A DNA stretch of 12,181 nucleotides from JACKOD01 sp041591635 (GTDB taxonomy: Bacteria > Pseudomonadota > Gammaproteobacteria > Pseudomonadales > Oleiphilaceae), in the NCBI GenBank assembly GCA_041591635.1, contig JBFHRO010000093.1, positions 1-12,181 of the forward strand. The letters run 5' to 3'. Under the pieces are notes generated by a model. That model did not search any database. It saw nothing but the letters and a program-made list of their open reading frames with translations, and was not told the DNA's origin. Positions within the stretch are counted from its first letter, which is position 1. Every line of letters starts with the position of its first letter. Shown here piece by piece: positions 6,404-12,181 of the stretch. Both the position numbers and the translations under genes were made by a program.

Positions 6404-8347
6404 GTGAATTTCTTTGAAAGCCAGGAGCAGGCACGCCGAAAAACCTTACTGCTGCTGGCACTTTTTGTTCTGGCAATCCTTGCAACACTGCTGCTGGTAA
6501 ACCTGGCTTGCTACCTGCTGGTTGCTGTCGCAAACCATGCACCTCATTTGCAGCAGCAACAGCCGCTTTCGTTTCAACGCTGGCTGGCCAGCCCGCCCAG
6601 TCACATCGTCAACCTCACACTGCTGGCTGTCATCATATTTGGAATGCTGCGTCAGTGGCTAGAACTGCGCCAAGGGGGGCAGCAGGTTGCACGGATGGCA
6701 GGGGGCATTGCAGTGCCTATGGATACGAGCGACCCGGCACAGAAACAACTGATAAATATCGTTGAGGAAATGGCGCTGGCAGCAGGAATTCAGGTTCCGG
6801 ATATCTACCTGCTGCCCAACGAAGCGGGAATTAACGCCTTTGTCGCCGGGCATGAGGTCAATGAGGCAACCCTGGCCGTAACCAGTGGTCTTCTTGAGCA
6901 GCTATCACGAGCCGAAGTCCAGGGTGTTATCGCCCACGAATTCAGCCATATTCTCAATGGCGACATGAAGATCAATCTGCATCTTGTTGCTGTATTGGGC
7001 GGTCTTATGCTTCTGGGCGATGCAGGGCGCTTTCTCATGCGCTCAGCCCGTCACACGAACTCACTAAGGGGCGCCAGCACAACCTTTCTCGCCGGATCTG
7101 TTCTGAGCATTATCGGTTATGCAGGATTGCTTACAGGCAGAATGGTGAAAGCGGCGATTGTGCGCCAACGCGAATATCTTGCGGATGCCTCGGCGGTGCA
7201 GTTTACGCGCGATACCAGCGGCATTGGCGGCGCGCTTTACAAAATCGCAAAAAATCGCCAGCAGGCCTTTCTACAACATTCAATGTACGCCGAGACCCTG
7301 AATCACCTGTGTTTCGGAGAGTCTGTCCGTATTCGTTGGCAATCGCTGATGGCATCCCATCCACCGATTGAACGCCGGATTCAGGCGATTGATCGATCCC
7401 TGTTGGCGCGACTGCGATCAAGGGACTACAAAGCCGCACTGGAGAACACGCAAACGGCGGTAACCTCCACTTCCCCTCAAGAGGCGCCCGTCCATGATCG
7501 GACCGCGACCACAAGTCAGTTCGCAGATATAGGTTCGACCACGTCTGAGCGTTTTGTCCGCAGTCACGTTGGGCGCTTTCAGCCGGCCGATCTCGCCTAC
7601 AGTCAGCGGTTACTGCATGATATACCCATGAATATACGTGAATATGCACATCAGCCCGATCAAGCAGCATGGCTGGTCAAAGCAATCTGTTTGCTGCAAC
7701 AAGGTCAAGCTCTCACTCAACAAGAGGATCACGCCAGTATTGGTATCCCCGAAGCAGGACTCGAACCCAGGGTACCCAAACAGCTGCTAGACCAGTTAGC
7801 GCGCCTGGGTTGTGGATATCACTTCCCGTTGATTGAATTGGCGCTGCCCGTTTTAAAGCGTTTACCTGACCAGAATCGACGGGGGCTGCTGGAGGACATT
7901 CGTCAGATTGTCCAGGGCACTGGCAACACCGGGTTATCCGAGTATGCCCTGCTGGCATTGCTGAATGTACACCTGCATCCCAAAGCTGGGCATTCCGTCC
8001 GGATCAAGCATCACAAACTGGACGCAGTAACGCATGAGGTCGAAATACTGATAGCGATTTTGTGTCGCTTTAATGCCAACACCCCCGAGGGGCAACGCGC
8101 GCTGTATGAACGCATCATTACGCCCTTCTCACCTGCAGCGCAATGGCCGAAAATCGAACAAAATACAGCAAAAGCATTTCATCTGGCGATTAAGAGGTTA
8201 CGACTGACAACACCTTTTCTCAAGGCACAGGTACTTGCGGCTTGCGTCGAATGCATCATGAGTGATGGCAAGATTCAAACTGTCGAGTACGAACTGCTCC
8301 GGGTCATCGCCGACATACTCGACTGTCCGATGCCGGCCTTGACATGA
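6404..8347 (+). CDS. M48-family membrane zinc metallopeptidase with TerB-like C-terminal extension
   Basis: The 647-residue inner-membrane protease is related to HtpX. Membrane segments appear at about 14-42, 66-83, 192-211 and 228-252. The zinc site is HEFSH (178-182) with the third ligand Glu257 in REYLADASA. The ASHPPIERRIQAID block (317-330) is typical of the family's end. HtpX-like enzymes finish near there (about 290-330 residues), so some 315 residues are extra. This extension starts with a low-complexity Thr/Ser linker (about 350-385) and ends with helices (about 608-644) in a 'SDGKI...E..LLRVIADIL' pattern resembling TerB-like domains. The start is GTG at 6404 with a weak CAGG upstream. 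The protein probably cleaves or monitors damaged membrane proteins; its substrate is unknown. It is the last gene of the operon and faces gspD. Confidence 0.92.
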   Translation: MNFFESQEQARRKTLLLLALFVLAILATLLLVNLACYLLVAVANHAPHLQQQQPLSFQRWLASPPSHIVNLTLLAVIIFGMLRQWLELRQGGQQVARMAGGIAVPMDTSDPAQKQLINIVEEMALAAGIQVPDIYLLPNEAGINAFVAGHEVNEATLAVTSGLLEQLSRAEVQGVIAHEFSHILNGDMKINLHLVAVLGGLMLLGDAGRFLMRSARHTNSLRGASTTFLAGSVLSIIGYAGLLTGRMVKAAIVRQREYLADASAVQFTRDTSGIGGALYKIAKNRQQAFLQHSMYAETLNHLCFGESVRIRWQSLMASHPPIERRIQAIDRSLLARLRSRDYKAALENTQTAVTSTSPQEAPVHDRTATTSQFADIGSTTSERFVRSHVGRFQPADLAYSQRLLHDIPMNIREYAHQPDQAAWLVKAICLLQQGQALTQQEDHASIGIPEAGLEPRVPKQLLDQLARLGCGYHFPLIELALPVLKRLPDQNRRGLLEDIRQIVQGTGNTGLSEYALLALLNVHLHPKAGHSVRIKHHKLDAVTHEVEILIAILCRFNANTPEGQRALYERIITPFSPAAQWPKIEQNTAKAFHLAIKRLRLTTPFLKAQVLAACVECIMSDGKIQTVEYELLRVIADILDCPMPALT

Positions 8348-8352
8348 AAGAA

Positions 8353-8392
8353 CGGCAACAGGCATCAATTCGCTAAGTAGTGCCAGTTGCCG
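8353..8392. terminator. Hairpin between convergent genes, possible bidirectional terminator
   Basis: CGGCAAC (8353-8359) pairs with GTTGCCG (8386-8392). After one A/A mismatch GGCA (8361-8364) pairs with TGCC (8381-8384), around a 16-nt loop. It lies in the 92 bp between the M48 and gspD stops. On the minus strand TTCTTT follows, a weak U-tract that would suit gspD; on the plus strand no T-run follows. No other terminator is visible for either operon. Confidence 0.45.
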
Positions 8393-8439
8393 GAACAGGA
8401 AGCACGATATCCAAGCGATACCGTACCAATGGAAAAGAA

Positions 8440-10392
8440 CTATTTACCCAAACTGTTTTCAAGGTACAGACTATTAATCGACGGCTTAACCAAGCCTCCA
8501 TCAGGAAGGTCATCACTGGAAGATCGCTTCTCAAGATTCAACTGCCAGAGCGTTTCGAATTTGTCCTTGCTGACTTCTGCCGATTGCTGTCGGTTTCGCA
8601 AAATCGTGGGCTTTAAAAATACCAACAGATTGCGTTTGCTGCGCGCCTTGTCGGTGCTTTTGAATAACACCCCGAGGTAAGGAATATCTCCCAGCAGTGG
8701 CACCTTGCTTTCCTTAAGCGTGTAGTTATCCGAGATCAGTCCCCCGAGAACAATGGTTTCTTCATCATCCGCCAGTACATTGGTCTTTATCAGGCGCTTG
8801 TTGGTAACGATATCAGCGGCGGTCTCGACGCTTTTTTCAATGGATGATATTTCCTGCTCAATCTCCAGCCGCACCAGATCCCCTTCACTGATGCTCGGCG
8901 TCACCTTCAACTTCACACCTATATCTTCACGGGTGATGGTAGTAAAAGGATTCGCTGTGCCATCGCCTGTGGTTGTCGACTGACCGGTTTTAATGGGAAT
9001 GTTCTGACCCACATGAATCGAGGATTCATGATTATCCATCGTAATGACTTTGGGGGTTGAAAGGAGGTTAACGTCATTGGTCGAATTCAAGGCCTGAATA
9101 AGCGCGCCCCAGCTCACCCCTTTTTTATCGACATTTCCTGCTCCAAGGGTCAATCCGCCTTGGGCGGGTGCAACCGCTGGCACCGAATCATCATTTTTGG
9201 ACTTTGCCCAGGCACCGAGGACACTGGCCGCCGACATCCCCACTTCACCGAAGTTCGTCAATGCGCCCGGAACAGATGAATTGGCATCAAACAACGCCCA
9301 CTGCACACCCAGTGCCTTGTTGGCCTCATCGCCAACCTCGACGATGGCCGCCTCAATCAGCACTTGTGCTCTGCGCACATCCAGTTGCGCAATGATTTCT
9401 TCGGTTTCCTTGATGACAGAGGGCTCGGCCCGTATGACCAGGGCATTCAATCCTTCATCGGCGTAAACGGACGCCTCGCCACGACTCTTGTCCCCTCCGG
9501 GTTCTTTGGCCTCAGCGGTAATGGCCCCCATCAACCCCTTGAGCAACTCGGCCATTTCTTTGGCATCGGCGTGTTTTAACCGTACGACTCTCGTGGTTCC
9601 GGTGGTTGCTGCCGGCTGATCAAGCTTATGAATCAATTCACGAATCTTCTCGCGGAAGTTCTCATCGCCCTTTAGTATCAACCGGTTGCTACGCTGATCT
9701 GCCACCACGCTAAACTTGTTCTGGGCGTTCGCCTTGGCAGCCTTGCCCAACTCTGCAGGCGCCAGCTCTTCAAGCAACTTCACCATGTCGCCCACCCACG
9801 CATCCTTAAGCTGGATCACTTCCAGCGCGTAGCTGTTGGGGCTATCCAGTTCCGACACAATTTTGGATATTCGTTCAATGTTCGCAATGTGATCGCTGAT
9901 AATCAGCGCATTCGCGGCAGCAACTCCCGCAAGATGCCCGTACTTGGCCACCATCGGCCGCAAAATAGGCACAAGCTCCAAGGCGTTGGCATTGTTAACC
10001 TGTATGACACGGGTCACCAGTTGTTCAGAAGGTACTTTATGCAAGGTATCAAGTACTTCTGCGATTTGCTTGGCATCGTTGTTGCGCACTATCTTGATCA
10101 CGCCATCGCCTGGAACAGCGACAAAATCATGGACCTGCAACACGGAAAGAAACATTTCGTATACGGCGTCACGATTCATCGGCACGTTCGAAATCACCGT
10201 CACCTTTCCCTTGATACGGGGATCAATGACAAAACTGTACCCAGTAATATCCGACACCTGCGACACGAATGCCCGAATGTCCGCATCTTTAAGATTGACA
10301 GTCCAGGTTTGCTCCTGCGCACGAGCAAGGGTACTCGTCACCAGAAAACACACCAGTAATAGTCCACGAAAGAAATTATACAGCCCTTTCAT
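8440..10392 (-). CDS. gspD: Type II secretion system outer-membrane secretin GspD
   Basis: GspD forms the multimeric outer-membrane channel through which folded exoproteins leave. The 650-residue length is normal. A signal peptide is clear (1-25, cleavage after ARA) without a lipobox. N0 (about 27-105) starts VNLKDADIRAFVSQVSDITG. N1 (about 123-188), N2 (about 190-262) and N3 (about 266-340) follow. The secretin core (about 342-600) includes STPKVITMDNHESSIHVGQNIP (445-466) and the hallmark VPLLGDIPYLGVLFKS (564-579). A ~50-residue tail (601-650) is the S-domain that pilotins bind in other systems. The ATG at 10392 has AGGA 12 bp upstream, slightly far. It follows gspC after 25 bp. No gspE lies downstream, which is unusual for a main T2SS cluster. 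Confidence 0.97.
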   Translation of the reverse strand: MKGLYNFFRGLLLVCFLVTSTLARAQEQTWTVNLKDADIRAFVSQVSDITGYSFVIDPRIKGKVTVISNVPMNRDAVYEMFLSVLQVHDFVAVPGDGVIKIVRNNDAKQIAEVLDTLHKVPSEQLVTRVIQVNNANALELVPILRPMVAKYGHLAGVAAANALIISDHIANIERISKIVSELDSPNSYALEVIQLKDAWVGDMVKLLEELAPAELGKAAKANAQNKFSVVADQRSNRLILKGDENFREKIRELIHKLDQPAATTGTTRVVRLKHADAKEMAELLKGLMGAITAEAKEPGGDKSRGEASVYADEGLNALVIRAEPSVIKETEEIIAQLDVRRAQVLIEAAIVEVGDEANKALGVQWALFDANSSVPGALTNFGEVGMSAASVLGAWAKSKNDDSVPAVAPAQGGLTLGAGNVDKKGVSWGALIQALNSTNDVNLLSTPKVITMDNHESSIHVGQNIPIKTGQSTTTGDGTANPFTTITREDIGVKLKVTPSISEGDLVRLEIEQEISSIEKSVETAADIVTNKRLIKTNVLADDEETIVLGGLISDNYTLKESKVPLLGDIPYLGVLFKSTDKARSKRNLLVFLKPTILRNRQQSAEVSKDKFETLWQLNLEKRSSSDDLPDGGLVKPSINSLYLENSLGK

Positions 10393-10417
10393 TATTTATT
10401 ATTTTCCTGTCAGCGCG

Positions 10418-11308
10418 TTATTGATGCAGCGGATAATTGATAAAAAAGCTCGTGCCGTTCCGCTCTACCTCGACTTCAAGGCTGCTTTGTGACGACAGCT
10501 CCTGAAGTAATTCTTTGTCTCGTTCCAAGGCACCGAGTCGATTTCCGTTGACGGAGCGAATCACATCGCCGGGCTTTAAGTTCAGCCGTGTCAGCATTGG
10601 ATTGTTTCCATCAAATACATAACCCGCAGCCTGACCATTGGCTGCAGGTCGCAATCCAACACTTGCCAGGGCTCCGATGGGGTTTTCGCCCAGGCGTCGG
10701 GTCGCTTCTTCAACAAATTGTTCCGGGGTGTGAATCTGTTCGGGTTGCATGGGAGCAACAGCTTCCGTCGTTGTTCGCTGGGTTGGCTGAATTGACGAAC
10801 CCGGGTCTTTAGTTTCGTCAAATACCAGTTTTTCAAATTTTCCTGCACGATTGAGAATGACATGATTCGGATAAACCGACTCCAACACAACGCCGCCTGG
10901 CAACGTATCGCCAACGCGATAATATTCAGAATCCTGCCCACGCTCGGCAATAATCGCCGCTGATTGCCTGGGCTCAGCCGCCAGAAAAACACCATTGAGC
11001 TCCAGGCGCAACATGGTTTTTGGGGCATCGGCCGGCTGAACCTGCACACTTGGCGCAACGGGCTTGACCTCCATACGGCCAAACAAGTCCAATGGCAAGG
11101 CCATAGTGGCCCCACGGTTTTTGGCCAGGCGATTTGGGTCATCGGCGATCAAACTGACTTTTTCATCCACCATGTACCCTTGCGCAAACCAGGTAACGCT
11201 CGCCAGGAGTTTGCCCACATAAATCACCAGGACAGCCAGTAAAATGCTGGCAAGCCGGTTCGCCAGCTTGTCCCAGAATTGTGAACTCATCAATGTTACT
11301 GTGACCAT
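10418..11308 (-). CDS. gspC: Type II secretion system inner-membrane protein GspC with PDZ domain
   Basis: GspC links the inner-membrane platform to the GspD secretin and helps select substrates. The 296-residue protein has a short cytoplasmic N-terminus and one membrane segment (about 19-37). A proline-rich linker follows, then the homology region (about 98-165: LELNGVFLAA, YRVGDTLPGGVVLESVYPNHVIL) that binds GspD N0. A second linker leads to the PDZ domain (about 212-294), with LKPGDVIRSVNGNRL at 244-258. The ATG at 11308 has GGAAG 4 bp upstream. The next ATG at 11290 has no Shine-Dalgarno. The gene sits between gspN (12 bp) and gspD (25 bp) in one operon. PDZ rather than coiled-coil C-terminus places it with the Vibrio/Erwinia type. 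Confidence 0.95.
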   Translation of the reverse strand: MVTVTLMSSQFWDKLANRLASILLAVLVIYVGKLLASVTWFAQGYMVDEKVSLIADDPNRLAKNRGATMALPLDLFGRMEVKPVAPSVQVQPADAPKTMLRLELNGVFLAAEPRQSAAIIAERGQDSEYYRVGDTLPGGVVLESVYPNHVILNRAGKFEKLVFDETKDPGSSIQPTQRTTTEAVAPMQPEQIHTPEQFVEEATRRLGENPIGALASVGLRPAANGQAAGYVFDGNNPMLTRLNLKPGDVIRSVNGNRLGALERDKELLQELSSQSSLEVEVERNGTSFFINYPLHQ

Positions 11309-11320
11309 AGATCTTCCAAA

Positions 11321-12088
11321 TCACCCTTGCGCAGGATGCGCATACAGCTTGCGCTTGATCTTAAACACCACGTCTTGCTCGCTCGAATTGGCAGGCCAGG
11401 GCTCTTGGGTCAAATCCAGCACTCTGCGCCGGACCTCGAGCAGCGCCGTTCCGTCGGTTTCAATCGTTCCTGAAATCACGTCAAAGGTTGATTCGCTATC
11501 ACGAATCGCCAGTTTTATCAGGCCGTTATCGGTACGCAGTGCCGCATTAAACATGGGCATCGTCCTGTCACGCTGATTTCTTCCCGCGGGATAGCTGATG
11601 TTGCCGCCCGACCATGCCAGATTCGCTTCAGCGTCTATCAACCTGCCATTTTTTACATTCAAAGAAAAATCACGAATCGCCAAATCACCCGAAACACGTA
11701 TCCGCTGCTTCGCCAATATCGGGTTGATCGGATCAAGACGCACAACGCCTTTAACCTGTTTGACTGCCACCAGATTCGGGGAAACCAGGAGCACGCCTTT
11801 TATTTCGCCAGGAGCGGACCGCACTTTAAGGTCAACAGGCAAACCACCGGCAAAAATTTCACCCAATCGCACTCGCCACTCCACCAGAACCGACAAACTC
11901 TCGATACTGGTTAGCACCTGCCCGTTCCAGATCGATCCGGCCACCGCATTTATCTGCACCGGCAGCTGATGCAAGGGCAACGCTGAACTTACCTGCCGCC
12001 ATACAAGAGACGCAGGCAGTGTGGCTACCAGAAAAGCGGTGTAAGACAGAATCAACAACAGGCTATAGCCAAAAATTCTTTTGATCAC
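11321..12088 (-). CDS. gspN: Type II secretion system protein GspN
   Basis: GspN is an accessory component of T2SS found in only some species; its exact role is unclear. The 255-residue protein has an N-terminal membrane anchor (about 5-25) and then a beta-rich periplasmic region. It contains AGSIWNGQ (50-57) and WRVRLGEIFAGGLPVDLKV (71-89), patterns typical of T2SSN proteins. The chosen start is GTG at 12088, with AAAGG 10 bp upstream, giving a usual MIKRIF-type beginning. A longer reading from TTG at 12127 would add 13 residues without a Shine-Dalgarno. It is the first gene of gspN-gspC-gspD. In most T2SS operons gspN is last, so its place ahead of gspC is noteworthy. The 93 bp upstream to the window edge holds no convincing promoter. 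Confidence 0.88.
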   Translation of the reverse strand: MIKRIFGYSLLLILSYTAFLVATLPASLVWRQVSSALPLHQLPVQINAVAGSIWNGQVLTSIESLSVLVEWRVRLGEIFAGGLPVDLKVRSAPGEIKGVLLVSPNLVAVKQVKGVVRLDPINPILAKQRIRVSGDLAIRDFSLNVKNGRLIDAEANLAWSGGNISYPAGRNQRDRTMPMFNAALRTDNGLIKLAIRDSESTFDVISGTIETDGTALLEVRRRVLDLTQEPWPANSSEQDVVFKIKRKLYAHPAQG

Positions 12089-12098
12089 AAATCCATAG

Positions 12099-12103
12099 CC
12101 TTT
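12099..12103 (-). promoter_or_regulatory. Ribosome binding site that fixes the gspN start at 12088
   Basis: On the minus strand AAAGG lies 10 bp before the GTG codon at 12088. It falls inside the longer TTG-initiated reading, which itself has no upstream Shine-Dalgarno, so the shorter protein is preferred. Confidence 0.55.
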
Positions 12104-12181
12104 CCGCAGAATTACAAAATCACACAAAACAGGAAGCAGGACTTTAGCACTGTCGATTTATGCACGAAAGCCCAAAGTTAC

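Noticed and set aside
9944..10492. 182-codon open frame on the plus strand opposite gspD
   Set aside because: It lies antisense to the conserved N-terminal domains of GspD, has no ribosome binding site or recognisable motif, and is a shadow frame. The same applies to other antisense frames over the coiled-coil, GGDEF-EAL and M48 genes.
12089..12127. TTG at 12127 as start of GspN, giving 13 more residues
   Set aside because: No Shine-Dalgarno before it, whereas GTG 12088 has AAAGG at 10 bp and gives a usual N-terminus.

Overview
The window looks like chromosomal core sequence from a gammaproteobacterium, probably a marine or polysaccharide-degrading lineage of the Cellvibrio/Saccharophagus/Teredinibacter kind. 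That placement is inferred from the mix of a class I purE-purK pair, a classical Fe-superoxide dismutase, a T2SS gspN-gspC-gspD block and FNR- and FliA-type regulatory sites. It does not rest on a database match. Coding density is high and no intergenic gap exceeds about 235 bp. I see no tRNA, rRNA, insertion sequence, CRISPR array or integration scar.

Layout from left to right. (1) A minus-strand gene (23-931) encodes a single-pass membrane protein with a long coiled coil and no recognised function. It is divergent from (2) purE-purK (1099-2708, plus), a translationally coupled pair for step 6 of de novo purine synthesis. (3) sodB (2943-3524, plus) is monocistronic, with a perfect FNR/ANR-type box over its predicted promoter and a clean intrinsic terminator. 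(4) A three-gene plus-strand cluster (3728-8347) holds a membrane-bound GGDEF-EAL protein, a LemA-family protein and an M48 membrane metallopeptidase with a long C-terminal extension. The first two overlap and the third follows after 11 bp. A near-perfect sigma-28 (FliA) promoter sits just upstream of the first gene. (5) Convergent to this, on the minus strand, lies gspN-gspC-gspD (12088 down to 8440): the inner-membrane and outer-membrane-channel part of a type II secretion system, without gspE-M nearby.

The most interesting part is region 4. The GGDEF domain has lost metal-binding and signature residues while the EAL domain keeps its catalytic set, so the protein is predicted to be a c-di-GMP phosphodiesterase. 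Its promoter suggests expression with late flagellar genes, functionally like the FliA-dependent phosphodiesterase PdeH (YhjH) of E. coli. The downstream LemA and M48 protease would be co-expressed, hinting at a link between motility, c-di-GMP and membrane-protein quality control. The second notable signal is the FNR/ANR box placed so that it would repress sodB without oxygen.

All functional calls come from reading motifs in the sequence. No alignment or database search was possible.
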